A stretch of DNA of 64,000 nucleotides from Alteromonas sp. V450 (GCF_001885075.1 NZ_MODU01000004.1:1550001-1614000), one strand, 5' to 3'; shown: positions 18,185-27,939, counted from the stretch's first letter. Translations and numbers: made by a program. The notes: generated from the sequence alone by a model not told the origin.

Positions 18185-18470
18185 CTGGCAAGTATCCTAG
18201 CGAAGCGTGGCAATGCAAATGGCCGTACTCTTTTAAAGTACCAGAATAAAGCTAGGAAGCTTGCCAGAACTTCCAGGAGAGCGAGTGTAAAATGTCCGTA
18301 CTCTTTGCTGTGTTACCTTGATGTAGAACCACTATACCTTCGGTAACATGCCGCGATCACGAAAATTTTAACTCTCGCTGAGTGGGTAGTGACCTATGCA
18401 GATTGGTATAACATATTGTGCCCGCTGCGTTTACTAGCGTAATGGGCATCGTGTGATTAGCGCTTAGTGC
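18185..18470 (+). repeat. Non-coding dispersed element, copy B, with internal inverted and direct repeats
   Basis: The core at 18315-18350 matches copy A near 12240-12272. The region also contains an inverted repeat, CTGGCAAGTATCCTAG (18185-18200) against CTAGGAAGCTTGCCAG (18252-18267), pairing at 14 of 16 positions. A direct repeat, AAATGKCCGTACTCTTT, occurs at 18217-18233 and 18290-18306 with one mismatch. TACCTTCGGTA can form a small hairpin, and a TGCCC...GGGCA stem occupies the position of copy A's terminal hairpin. No gene is supported anywhere in 17913-18633. Confidence 0.5.
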
Positions 18471-18595
18471 ATCAAAATGCGAGGTTAAAAATTGAAACAT
18501 GGTAAATAGCCTGCAAACTCGACCTAGTGACAACGTTTCTGTCTATCGAAACCTTTACAAGCAAGAGAAACAGTTTTTTCACGAATGCTCAACAA

Positions 18596-18619
18596 AAAAG
18601 CGGAGTAAACTCCGCTTTT
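18596..18619 (-). terminator. Rho-independent terminator of the PAS/coiled-coil gene
   Basis: Stem AAAAGCGGAG / CTCCGCTTTT with a TAAA loop lies 15 bp beyond the stop on the minus strand, followed by a T run in that direction. Confidence 0.85.
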
Positions 18620-18633
18620 AATCTTTAAACATT

Positions 18634-21600
18634 TTATAGTCGGTGCAGCTGCTGATACACCACTTTTAACGTTTTCTGAAGACCTGTCTTAGTTGGATAC
18701 CAACGAATTAAAGCGTTATCAAGTAACCCTTGACGACAGTCATTTTCAAGGCTTTGTGCCAAATCAACCAGTGGTTCTGCATTAATGGAACGGGCAAGCT
18801 TCATCAGCGCTTGTGAAGTTGAGACCAGCTCGCCTAATTTCTCAGACTCTACCGCTTTTTCGCCTTTGGCAATAACATCTTCTACTTTAACAAGAAGCGA
18901 TTGCAACGAGGATGAAAGCGTCGCATTTTCATCTTGAGAAGACCAGAAGTAGTTTAGGTCAAAAAACGCTACCGGATTCTCAGGGCTTGGTAGCGCTTCT
19001 ATATCGCTCCTGACAGGGTACGCTTGTGTCGCGCTCGCGTCAGCAGAAACTTCAGAGGCTGCTGTTTTTGCCTCATTTACCTGTGACTCTAGTTTCGTAA
19101 GCTGTTCTTGTAAAACAGATTGGTTTTGTTGCGCTTCTTGTAACGCTTTCTCTGATGCGCTTACCTTTTGTATCTGTTTTTCAAGCTCACTTTCGGCATT
19201 CGCCGCTTTTTCTTGTTGTGCTTTGAGTTCGTTCTCAACGGCCTGCTTTTCGTCAGTTATTTTCTGCAATGAAGTAACTGACTGCTGGGCATCGATAAGG
19301 GCTTTTTGAAGTTCAGTTTTCGCTTGTTCTAACTGTTTTATCTTATCGGTATTGGTCGAAACGGTTTCAGACGAGCCTTTAAGTTCTTCCTCAAGTGCAG
19401 CCTTACTTTCTTTCAAGCCATTCAACTCGCTCTCAATTTCCTCTAAGTGACGCTGCTTATCCTGCCCCATCTGTTGAAGCTGTATTACAGTGGCCTTTTC
19501 ATCTTCCAAGGCTTTTTCGAGGTCACGCTTAGCCTTTGTTGCTTCCGATAATTGATCACTATTTTTTGACTGTGCTTCCAGTTCGTTTTGCTTCAGCATT
19601 TCAACCGTTGCCCGTTCATCGGCCAATGCTTTCTCTAGCTCGCGTTTAGCCTCTTCAAGCTGCGTTACCTGTTCATTTCCGCGTGTTTCCAGAGCCTGTT
19701 CATTGTCTTTGAGCATAGCAACCGTCGCTCGCTCATCAGCTAAGGCCTTTTCAAGTTCACGCTTGACGTCTTCGAGCTGTTTAACTTCACTGTTAATTTC
19801 AGCCTGCGCTTGCTGGTTGCTCTCCATGAGCGCCGCATTGTTAGATATTTCATCGGCAAGACGTTTTTCTATCTCAGACTTTTCTTTCGCCAGAAGCTGT
19901 AGCTGCTCGTTTGCATGTGCAACTGCATCTGAATCTCCTTCAAGGCGCGATTGCAACGCACTGTTTTCTGTTTTTAACGCCTGAATTTGTGATTCTAATT
20001 CCTTTCCTTTTGCCTCTGAAGCGTCCGTCGTTTCACTCCACTTCGCTTCGCTGGCATCACGCTCCGCCTGACTACTTTCAACTTCGGCTTTTAGTGACGC
20101 AATCTCAGCAGTTAACGCTGCTACCTGATCGGTATATTCAGCGTTTTCCGTGTCTTTTTGTTCAGCTGCCTGCTGTAATGAGAACAAGGCTGCCTGAGAC
20201 GCTTCTAATTCTTGTCGAAGGCTTGCGTTGGCTTCTTCCACTTGCTTAACTTGTGTATTAGCGTCAGACAATACGCTCGACTCATTAGTCAATTTATCCT
20301 GTAGCGCTTGATTGTCCTGTTGCAGCTTGGCAATCGCCGCTTCTAGTTCATCAACTTTACTGCGACTGCTAGTCTGAACACCTTCAATCTCGTTGTTTTT
20401 ATCGTCAAGCAACTGTTGTTGGCGTTTCGCTTCTTCTTTAAGCTGGTCAATTTGCGCTTCAAGCTCTGTAATTGCTTGATTGCCTTGTTCGCTCTCAGCG
20501 CGGTTACGCTTTTCATTTTCAGCGCTTTTCTCTAACTCGCTTGTGAGAGATGCCACCTTGTCATTCGCATCGTTTAATTGCTTTTGCAGCTTATCTTGCT
20601 CGTTTTTCAATTTAGAAGATTCAGCTTCAGCATCCGCTTTTAGTGAAGCAATGCTTGATTGAAGTTCTGAAACAAGCTCGTTTTGTGATTTCTCTGAATC
20701 TGCCAGTTGTTTTTGAAGCGTTTGTTCGGCGGCAGCCTTCTGGTCCAAATCGTTTTTATATGTGGAAAGTTCATCCTGCAGAGTTTTTACAGATTGCTGC
20801 AGTTCAGTAATTTCTGCATTGGCTTCAACTAAGCGGCCTTCTTTTTCAGAAAATTGCTGCTGTAGCGCTTCTAGCTCTGCACTTACTTGCGCAGCCTTCT
20901 GTTCATTCTCTGCATTGTTGCTGTCTAACGATGTTAAGGCCTGCTCTTTGTCATCTATTGCCTTTTTGTAACTTTCAGCAAGCGTTTTCAATTCATCTAG
21001 AGACTTGGAGAGTTCGTCTTTTTCGCTTGTAGAGCTCGCCAGTTCCTCCGTTAGTTTGGCGACTTGTTTAGTTAAATCAGCCTCATTTGCACTCACTTTA
21101 TCCAGCGCAGCGCGGGTCTCATCATAGGACGCTTGCAACTTGTTTGCTTCAGACTCTTTTTGCTGTTGCGAAGCCTTTAGTTCAGCTAACAGCTTTTCTT
21201 TTTCAGACAGTTTTGACTCAGTGTCGGTTAACGAGCTTTTCGTCTTTTCTAGTTTGGCGGACGTTTCCTGTAATGAGTCTTGTGACTTTTGCCATTCGCT
21301 ATCTTTGTTTTTCGCCTGCTCAGCAGCGTCTCTTAGTTCAGATTCAAGTGTATTGATCTGCGTTTTAAACGATTCGTCTACTCTCTCTACAATCCAGAAC
21401 AGGTACTCTTCCTGTTTTTCATCGAGAATTTCGACGTCTACCTGCGCTTCATAACGAACGCTTTTATTCCCAACAATTGTTGCCCTAAAGTTTTCTAAAG
21501 AGCGAGATTTTTGTAAACTTTTTTCGGCACTCTCAGCCTCACTTTTTTCAGCAAAAAGAGAAAATAGTTGGCGATTGTTAAGTTCAGCGCGTTTAAATTT

Positions 21601-22332
21601 AAGCCGTGTTAAAAAGTTGTCATTGACCTCAACGATTTTGAAATCTTTCGTCATTTTACCCACTGCAACGGGCGCAGACGAAAACATCTTACCTGCTTTA
21701 TCTTGAATACTCTCTAACGCTTTCTTTGTCTGAGATAACTCACCTAATAGTTTTACATTTCGACCGCCATTTTTACTTTCGGAATCAGACAGGGCGGCGT
21801 GCACGGTAACAATGCGCAAAGACATTTTGCCCTGGGGTAACATCTCACCAAAATTAACTGACACTTTCTCACCCGACCCCTGAAGCGACGCCTCAACGAC
21901 ATCATGTTCGCTTGAGCATGCACGGGTAATTTTTTGCCTATCACTTGTGGCGAAAAGGCTTGAAAAATCTCTCTTAACAAGCTGTTCTTCTTTGGTTTTA
22001 AACAGAGTAGATGCAGTTTTATTGGCTGAAACAATATTTCCATTGCTGTCTAGGTAGATAGCACCGGTATCAAATGAATCCAATATATCATTGTGAGCTT
22101 TACGCTCTTGATGAAGCTTTACTGATTCAATAGCGTGCAAGTAAAACTGGTACAAGGGAACAATTAAAAGCACTACCAGAACAAATAACAAAAGATAGAT
22201 CAATGCGGCCGCATTGTTTGGATTATCCTTTGCAAAATCACTGAATGCGAATGCGCCAGCGGAATAAAAAAACAAAAAAATTGAAACACACGCTGCGCGA
22301 ATTTTTCGCGACGCCTTAAAGCGTAAATCCAT
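18634..22332 (-). CDS. Giant membrane protein: two PAS domains, long coiled coil, degenerate Hpt-like domain
   Basis: This 1232-residue protein has two N-terminal hydrophobic segments (about 11-30, possibly a signal, and 42-64). A PAS domain (about 80-140, ILDSFDTGAIYLDSNGNIVSANKTA) and a second PAS (about 213-275, APVAVGKMTKDFKIVEVNDNF) follow. Then comes a coiled coil of about 750 residues, with near-repeats built on KRELEKALADERATVxML. The last 100 residues form a helical bundle resembling an Hpt phosphotransfer domain, but the expected phospho-His position reads SQALMKLARS with Gln. There is no kinase, GGDEF, EAL or HD module. It is probably a sensor or scaffold; partner unknown. It is monocistronic with its own terminator. 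Confidence 0.72.
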   Translation of the reverse strand: MDLRFKASRKIRAACVSIFLFFYSAGAFAFSDFAKDNPNNAAALIYLLLFVLVVLLIVPLYQFYLHAIESVKLHQERKAHNDILDSFDTGAIYLDSNGNIVSANKTASTLFKTKEEQLVKRDFSSLFATSDRQKITRACSSEHDVVEASLQGSGEKVSVNFGEMLPQGKMSLRIVTVHAALSDSESKNGGRNVKLLGELSQTKKALESIQDKAGKMFSSAPVAVGKMTKDFKIVEVNDNFLTRLKFKRAELNNRQLFSLFAEKSEAESAEKSLQKSRSLENFRATIVGNKSVRYEAQVDVEILDEKQEEYLFWIVERVDESFKTQINTLESELRDAAEQAKNKDSEWQKSQDSLQETSAKLEKTKSSLTDTESKLSEKEKLLAELKASQQQKESEANKLQASYDETRAALDKVSANEADLTKQVAKLTEELASSTSEKDELSKSLDELKTLAESYKKAIDDKEQALTSLDSNNAENEQKAAQVSAELEALQQQFSEKEGRLVEANAEITELQQSVKTLQDELSTYKNDLDQKAAAEQTLQKQLADSEKSQNELVSELQSSIASLKADAEAESSKLKNEQDKLQKQLNDANDKVASLTSELEKSAENEKRNRAESEQGNQAITELEAQIDQLKEEAKRQQQLLDDKNNEIEGVQTSSRSKVDELEAAIAKLQQDNQALQDKLTNESSVLSDANTQVKQVEEANASLRQELEASQAALFSLQQAAEQKDTENAEYTDQVAALTAEIASLKAEVESSQAERDASEAKWSETTDASEAKGKELESQIQALKTENSALQSRLEGDSDAVAHANEQLQLLAKEKSEIEKRLADEISNNAALMESNQQAQAEINSEVKQLEDVKRELEKALADERATVAMLKDNEQALETRGNEQVTQLEEAKRELEKALADERATVEMLKQNELEAQSKNSDQLSEATKAKRDLEKALEDEKATVIQLQQMGQDKQRHLEEIESELNGLKESKAALEEELKGSSETVSTNTDKIKQLEQAKTELQKALIDAQQSVTSLQKITDEKQAVENELKAQQEKAANAESELEKQIQKVSASEKALQEAQQNQSVLQEQLTKLESQVNEAKTAASEVSADASATQAYPVRSDIEALPSPENPVAFFDLNYFWSSQDENATLSSSLQSLLVKVEDVIAKGEKAVESEKLGELVSTSQALMKLARSINAEPLVDLAQSLENDCRQGLLDNALIRWYPTKTGLQKTLKVVYQQLHRL

Positions 22333-22538
22333 TTATTAAGCCCTACACAATAAATGTACTAGATGTATGGGGAAAACAAAGGTATTTCCCCCAAGATAAG
22401 CCTCTAATATATCGGGATATTAGTGCATCGTAAAGCTTATTGGGCTCACAATATATTAAGCTTTAGTGATAAGTCAGCAAAAGCGGTAATTCGTTTTGCC
22501 TCCTAACCTTTATTCGCTGACACTGATTAAGTAGGGCG

Positions 22539-23552
22539 TTAGAAACCCTCTAAAACTATTTTGCCTATAGCGGCCCCCTCTTCAAGCAACTTGTGGGCTT
22601 TTATCAAGTTAGAGGCATTAATTGCCCCCAAGTGTTGCCCAACCGTTGTTTTTATTTTTCCCTGGTCGATAAGACTACCAACGTGAGTCAACAGTCTACT
22701 TTGTTCAATCATATCCTCCGTTTCGAACATTGAACGTGTAAACATAAATTCCCAGTGAAGCGACAGACTTTTTTGTTTCAATTTCGAGATATCTAAGTGG
22801 TCCGGATCATCGATTAACGCAAGCTTTGCTTTCGGCTTCATCACTTCGACATATGCATCGATATATTCGTGTGTACTATTTAGGCTTGCTACATGTGTAA
22901 CATCACCGATATCGAGTGCCTTCACTTGTTCAGCAATAGGTTTTTTGTGATCTACGACATAATCTGCCCCCATCGCGCTCACCCATTGCTTTGAAGCATC
23001 CCGAGAAGCTGACGCAATTACCGTTGCTCCTGTCAGCGTTTTCAACAGCTGAAGCATTATCGAGCCTACACCTCCGGCTGCACCGGTAACCAATACAACA
23101 TCGTTACTTGGCGATGTTTGCTGCTTTAAACCTAAGTGGTCAAACAAAAGTTCGTATGCGGTAATTGTCGTTAATGGAAGCGCTGCGGCTTCGCTGTCAG
23201 TTAGTGTTGCTGGTGCTTTGCCGACTATTCGCTCATCCACAAGCTGATATTCGGCATTGGCGCCGGGGCGTGTTAAATCACCCGCGTAGTAAACCCGGTC
23301 GCCAATATCAAAACCGGTGACCTTTTCACCTATTTCTACAACCTCACCCACAGCGTCGTAGCCGAGGATCTTCGGCACACCGCCATCTGGATTAACTCTC
23401 TGACGAATTTTGTAATCAACAGGATTCACTGCAATGGCTTTAACTTTCACCAGTATATCTTTACCTGTTGCTCGTGGTTTCTCTATCTCGATATCGATTA
23501 ATGCATCAGCGTTATCGATCGATAGCGAATACTTATACCCTACTGCTTTCAT
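22539..23552 (-). CDS. Zinc-type alcohol dehydrogenase-like (MDR) NAD(P)H oxidoreductase
   Basis: A 337-residue medium-chain dehydrogenase/reductase of the quinone-oxidoreductase-like branch. The GroES-like fold is in residues 1-130 (VKAIAVNPVDYKIRQR, LGYDAVGEVVEIGEKV). The Rossmann NAD(P) motif is at about 155 (LVTGAAGGVGSIMLQLLKTL). The catalytic-zinc Cys/His set is not apparent, so it is probably zinc-independent. It diverges from a LysR regulator with about 100 bp between them, a typical regulator-target arrangement. The substrate is unknown; quinones or activated enones are the usual guess for the family. Confidence 0.88.
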   Translation of the reverse strand: MKAVGYKYSLSIDNADALIDIEIEKPRATGKDILVKVKAIAVNPVDYKIRQRVNPDGGVPKILGYDAVGEVVEIGEKVTGFDIGDRVYYAGDLTRPGANAEYQLVDERIVGKAPATLTDSEAAALPLTTITAYELLFDHLGLKQQTSPSNDVVLVTGAAGGVGSIMLQLLKTLTGATVIASASRDASKQWVSAMGADYVVDHKKPIAEQVKALDIGDVTHVASLNSTHEYIDAYVEVMKPKAKLALIDDPDHLDISKLKQKSLSLHWEFMFTRSMFETEDMIEQSRLLTHVGSLIDQGKIKTTVGQHLGAINASNLIKAHKLLEEGAAIGKIVLEGF

Positions 23553-23649
23553 TTTTTATCTCCTTTAACGATTCACATCATATTACGCTTGATAAACCTG
23601 AAATAAACAGCAGAATAATTGAAATATTATCAAACGAAATTTGAAAGTT

Positions 23650-24582
23650 ATGTTGCTAGAAGATTTAAACGTCGTTTTGAAAGTCGCTGAATTTCGAAAC
23701 ATCACCGCAGCAGCGACACATTTAAACATGAGAACTGCAACGGCAAGCGCCGCTGTAAAGCGTGTAGAGCAGCATTTTGGTGCAGAGTTCTTCATCCGAA
23801 CAACGCGGTCTCTAAGATTGTCATCTGCAGGAGAGCGGTTTTTACCCATTTGCGAACAAGCCATGGCGATGCTTAGTTTAGCCAAACAAAACCTTAAAGC
23901 TGACAACGGAGAAATAGAAGGAGAACTTAGGCTAGGATTATCTTCTGATTTAGGGCGCAATGTCATTACGCCATGGCTTGATGACTTTATGGCGAGTCAT
24001 GAAAAAGTAAGTGTTAAACTTTATTTGAGCGACAGTAATGTTGATTTTTATCGCGATCCTGTCGATTTAGCCCTCCGCTACGGCTCACCTGATGATGCAA
24101 ACATTTACGGTTTTAAAATATGTAACGTGCCGCGTCTGCTTGTCGCTTCACCTTCGTATGTTGACGCATTTGGTGCTCCGCAAGATTTAAATGATCTTAG
24201 AAATCATGCCGGGTTATTTTATCAATTACACGATAAGGTTTATAGCGAATGGGAATTCCTAGGAGCCACAGGTCAGCACAAAATAAAAATGAACGGCACT
24301 AGAACCGCTAATGACGGAGAAATAGTTCGAAAATGGGCAGTTGCAGGTAAAGGCTTAGCTGTTAAATCAAGCTTAGACGTATGTGATGATATTCTTGCTA
24401 AGCGACTGATAGTGTTGTTGCCTCAAGTTACGGTGAAACCTACTCAATTATGGCTTATCTGCCCAAGCAGACAAGCTATTACACCATCAGTGAGGTTGCT
24501 CAGAGAGATGTTAACCACTCGCTGTAACGACTTACTCTCTAAACTGGCGAACACTGGTGCCCTCGACAGGCACCAGCTTTGA
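23650..24582 (+). CDS. LysR-family transcriptional regulator
   Basis: A 310-residue LysR-type regulator. The N-terminal winged HTH reads LEDLNVVLKVAEFRNITAAATHLNMRTATASAAVKRVEQHFG, and the periplasmic-binding-like effector domain covers about residues 88-290 (GELRLGLSSDLGRNVITPWLDDF). The ATG at 23650 fits the family length; an in-frame TTG at 23641 would add three residues. It diverges from the MDR oxidoreductase, which it probably controls. Its 3' end overlaps a hairpin that may terminate it. Confidence 0.92.
   Translation: MLLEDLNVVLKVAEFRNITAAATHLNMRTATASAAVKRVEQHFGAEFFIRTTRSLRLSSAGERFLPICEQAMAMLSLAKQNLKADNGEIEGELRLGLSSDLGRNVITPWLDDFMASHEKVSVKLYLSDSNVDFYRDPVDLALRYGSPDDANIYGFKICNVPRLLVASPSYVDAFGAPQDLNDLRNHAGLFYQLHDKVYSEWEFLGATGQHKIKMNGTRTANDGEIVRKWAVAGKGLAVKSSLDVCDDILAKRLIVLLPQVTVKPTQLWLICPSRQAITPSVRLLREMLTTRCNDLLSKLANTGALDRHQL
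24554..24576. terminator. Hairpin at the LysR/carboxypeptidase convergent junction
   Basis: CTGGTGCC / GGCACCAG with a 7-nt loop (CTCGACA) overlaps the last codons of the LysR gene. The T run is weak, so termination is a probable rather than certain role. Confidence 0.5.
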
Positions 24583-24604
24583 TAAGCACACAATAGTTAG
24601 CAAA

Positions 24605-26191
24605 TTAACGCCTATAAATAGCTGGCTCGCCCTTAGCTGGCATGCTTTCAGCTATGAAAGCGCGAAGGTCTTGATTAGACTGTTTAAGATCGTCACGGCG
24701 CAGATACATCATATGGCCGCTTCGATACCCTTTAAAGCTTAAACGGTCTCTCATATTTCCACTTTGGTCAAGCTGCCACATGGTGTATTTAGCGTCGAAG
24801 TAATTCGTTGCACCATCGTAATAACCGGCTTGGATCATCACATTTAAATAAGGGTTTTGCGCCATAGCAAGACGGAGGTTCTCCCCCGTGTTGTTATTGC
24901 TTCTATCCCAAGGGTGCACATTGCCAAACATATTGTATTTTATGTCGGTTTTGTAATTCAGTTCTTCCCTTAAATAATAGTTAATCGCCGGCGTAAACGA
25001 GTGCAGCCATGAGGTTAACTCTGCCCAGTAGTCCGGACGGTCTCCGCTTTGTTTGGCATCAATACCTAAATACCGACTATCTAAGCGTCCAAGCGTTTTT
25101 CCTTCATCCCTAAGTAAATCTTTCCAGAAAAAGGCCGTACTTACATCCAAGTTATTTTGTGCAATGGCCGCTTCGCTTAACCCTGAATAACGTGCCATCT
25201 TTGCAAGAACAGTGCGCTTCTCGTTCTCACTAACAAAGCCCCCTTTTGCAAGTGCGGGAATCAGTTCGTTTATAGTGAAATCTTCTACTTCTGGCAGCAA
25301 TTCAAGCAGGTCCTTACTCTGTAAGGCTTCATCCAATCGATTATGATACCAAGCGGTGGCGGCGAAATAAGGCAAGCGATTGGCCGCCTTCACGGGGCCA
25401 TTACGCTCAATACCAATATCGGTAGGAGACACTAAAACTACGCCGTTCAGGTACATCCATTGACGGTTTTGAAGCTCAAGGGCTAAGCCAGAAACCCGCG
25501 TTGTACCGTAGCTCTCTCCGATAAGGTATTTAGGTGAACGCCAGCGATTGTTCCGTGTGACAAAGGTATTGACCCACTCTGCAAGATAGCTAATATCCGC
25601 ATTTACACCAAAAAACATTTTTTGCTGTTCGTCTTTTGACGGCATCGTACCGTCTGCCTTTGGAAGTACACGGCTATACCCTGTGTTTACGGGATTCACA
25701 AAAACAATATCCGCAACGTCTAATATCGAATATGGATTTGTCTGCACACCATAGGGTTGTACCGGATAGCCTTCACTGTCTATATTTAAGATCCTTGGCC
25801 CTGTGTAGGCCACATGCATCCAAACCGACGCAGAACCTGGGCCACCATTAAAAGAGATAATCAGTGGTCGAGTAGTATTGTCTTTTACGTCTGTTCTTTG
25901 ATAGTACGTATAGAACAATGTTGCAACAGGGTCTGAATCACCATTCCAGACTGGTTGTGTGCCTGTTGTAGCACTGTATTTTACGCGTTTTCCTAATATT
26001 TTAGTTTCATGCTCTGTTACTACGGAATTGTCTATCTCAATATTCCTTGCATGTGCACTGACATTTTGATCAGCCGAAACTTCTGCGTGCAGTTCCAGAG
26101 TAAAAAGCGACAGCGCAAGTAAGCAAAATGTAATAATTGAGGCACGTTTGCGTCTATTCTTTGGTATTCCATGTAAACTTATTTTTCTCAT
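24605..26191 (-). CDS. Secreted serine carboxypeptidase, S10 family
   Basis: A 528-residue exported peptidase that removes C-terminal amino acids. A basic N-terminus and hydrophobic segment (about 16-36) form the signal peptide. The S10 fold is shown by SFNGGPGSASVW (oxyanion region), the nucleophile in IGESYGTTR, the Asp region in VMIQAGYYDGATNYFDA and the His in YRSGHMMYLR. All three catalytic residues appear present. The gene converges with the LysR gene; upstream lies acpH after about 215 bp. S10 enzymes in marine bacteria are likely used for scavenging peptides. Confidence 0.92.
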   Translation of the reverse strand: MRKISLHGIPKNRRKRASIITFCLLALSLFTLELHAEVSADQNVSAHARNIEIDNSVVTEHETKILGKRVKYSATTGTQPVWNGDSDPVATLFYTYYQRTDVKDNTTRPLIISFNGGPGSASVWMHVAYTGPRILNIDSEGYPVQPYGVQTNPYSILDVADIVFVNPVNTGYSRVLPKADGTMPSKDEQQKMFFGVNADISYLAEWVNTFVTRNNRWRSPKYLIGESYGTTRVSGLALELQNRQWMYLNGVVLVSPTDIGIERNGPVKAANRLPYFAATAWYHNRLDEALQSKDLLELLPEVEDFTINELIPALAKGGFVSENEKRTVLAKMARYSGLSEAAIAQNNLDVSTAFFWKDLLRDEGKTLGRLDSRYLGIDAKQSGDRPDYWAELTSWLHSFTPAINYYLREELNYKTDIKYNMFGNVHPWDRSNNNTGENLRLAMAQNPYLNVMIQAGYYDGATNYFDAKYTMWQLDQSGNMRDRLSFKGYRSGHMMYLRRDDLKQSNQDLRAFIAESMPAKGEPAIYRR

Positions 26192-26405
26192 AATTGTGTC
26201 TTTATTGTCGTTATGAACGTTTTATGGCCGTGATGTTAACTATGCGCGTTTTTTTCTAAGGTCTCACCCTTAAACAGTCAGTTGTACGACAGATAACCGT
26301 TTTTCTCCGATGTATAGCAAAAGCGAAATAAGGTCGTCTGTTTTGAAATACGGCAATATATTAGTAACCGGGTAGCTTAAGGCGCAAACGATTTGCTGAA
26401 TATTG

Positions 26406-26987
26406 CTACTCAGGGCCATTGCGTGAAATATGACTAACAAGCTCAGGAAAAAAAGCCAAGAAAAGCGTCTCAATCGTCGACTTGTTGGCTTGTATATCCT
26501 CTACGCTTTGATGGAATGTATTTTCAAAACGAATACGCTTGGCAACGTTTTTAATGGCCCTCGCTATACCGTCTTCTGAAGCATAATCGTCAAACCAATT
26601 ATGATTAATCATATGCCCAATACTGCGCTGCATAGAATTAGGCATCCTTGGAAGGCCCTCTTCAAGTAGCGAGAAACTTCGTTTACGGAATTGTTCAAAG
26701 CTTTCTGGCGAAAAGTCATCCCAATGCTTGATCAGTAAATGATCGAAATATATGTCTAACGCAACCGGCGCAAAGCGTCTATGACTTTTGTTAAAGAGTT
26801 TTTTAGCGGCATCTATAGCGCGATGCTCATCGGTGAACTTGTCTACGTGATAATGGTTTTGCAGGCCTAATTGCACAGGTTTAGGTAAGAGGCCAATATC
26901 GACGCCACGCCGGAAGTCTCCCAGTAAATTACCAATATGAGAATCTACAGTAGGTTTAGCGAAATAAAGGTGCGCAAGATAGTTCAT
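26406..26987 (-). CDS. acpH: Acyl carrier protein phosphodiesterase
   Basis: AcpH removes the 4'-phosphopantetheine arm from holo-ACP. The 193-residue protein begins MNYLAHLYFAKPTVDSHIGNLLGDFRRG, the family signature. HYHVDKFTDEHRAIDAAK, FAPVALDIYFDHLLIKHW and the mid-region MPNSMQRSIGHMINHNWFDDY also match, with the conserved His/Asp metal-binding residues of the HD-like fold. A divergent gene, miaE, starts 160 bp upstream. Confidence 0.93.
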   Translation of the reverse strand: MNYLAHLYFAKPTVDSHIGNLLGDFRRGVDIGLLPKPVQLGLQNHYHVDKFTDEHRAIDAAKKLFNKSHRRFAPVALDIYFDHLLIKHWDDFSPESFEQFRKRSFSLLEEGLPRMPNSMQRSIGHMINHNWFDDYASEDGIARAIKNVAKRIRFENTFHQSVEDIQANKSTIETLFLAFFPELVSHISRNGPE

Positions 26988-27147
26988 TAAACAGGCTCAT
27001 TAGGCTTTTTTAAGTTGTTTTTCGGCAACCCTATCGTTAGTATTGCGGCGTAAAGCAATCAACCGCTTTGTGGCGTGACCACTCCCATCAAGCTCGTTAA
27101 GCTATGTTAAACACAACGCAATGTAAATAAGTCTGGTAATTCAAATA

Positions 27148-27939
27148 ATGACGGTAATTTCTAGCGACGAAATGTCCTCTCTTTTAACCCCTATTAACGC
27201 GTTTTTGCAATGTGAAACGCCACATGCTTGGCTAGAAGAAGCCCAAAAAGAAGAAAACTTACGTATTATTTTAACCGACCACCTTATTTGCGAGTTAAAA
27301 GCTGCACAATCTGCAATGTACTTGTTGAGAAGGTACGTAGCAGACGATGCAACGAGTAAAACACTACTTGGCTGGTTAAAGCCTTATGAAGATTTCACCT
27401 ATCGTCACGAAGGTGATTGGCAATCCCTAAACACAAAACACCTATCAAAAAACGTGTTCAACACCGAAGGCCTCGACCCTTTTAAAAAAGACATGCTCAA
27501 CAAAATGGTCTTGTTAATAAAAGAAGAACTCCATCACTTCTATCAAGTCTTGGAAATCATGCATGAACTGGGCTTTGAATACAAATCGGTAACATCTAGC
27601 CGTTATGCCAACGGATTGCTTCGTCATGTCAGAACATACGAACCCGAAAAGTTAGTTGATAAGCTGATATGCGGTGCGTATATAGAAGCGCGTTCTTGCG
27701 AGCGTTTTGCAAAACTTGCTCCTTATGTATCTGAAGCACTTGGTAAGTTTTACGTATCATTATTGCGCTCGGAAGCACGCCATTTTGAAGACTATCTCAA
27801 TCTTGCTACACAAATATCATCTGTAGATATCACAGAGCGAGTCACGCATTTCGCAAACGTAGAAAAAACCTTGATACTAAGTGACGACAAAGAGTTGCGT
27901 TTTCATTCGGGCGTGCCTGTTTTTCAGGAGGCTCCCTAA
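27148..27939 (+). CDS. miaE: tRNA-(ms2io6A37) hydroxylase
   Basis: MiaE is a di-iron monooxygenase that hydroxylates the isopentenyl group of ms2i6A at tRNA position 37. The iron ligands are recognisable in a ferritin-like helical bundle: HLICELKAAQSA, KEELHHFYQV, GAYIEARSCERFAKLAP and SEARHFEDYL. The length of 263 residues is usual. It is a stand-alone gene, divergent from acpH. Confidence 0.94.
   Translation: MTVISSDEMSSLLTPINAFLQCETPHAWLEEAQKEENLRIILTDHLICELKAAQSAMYLLRRYVADDATSKTLLGWLKPYEDFTYRHEGDWQSLNTKHLSKNVFNTEGLDPFKKDMLNKMVLLIKEELHHFYQVLEIMHELGFEYKSVTSSRYANGLLRHVRTYEPEKLVDKLICGAYIEARSCERFAKLAPYVSEALGKFYVSLLRSEARHFEDYLNLATQISSVDITERVTHFANVEKTLILSDDKELRFHSGVPVFQEAP

Noticed and set aside
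26270..26473. 67-codon minus-strand frame overlapping the 3' end of acpH
   Set aside because: It overlaps a certain gene in another frame; its hydrophobic start is the shifted reading of acpH codons.
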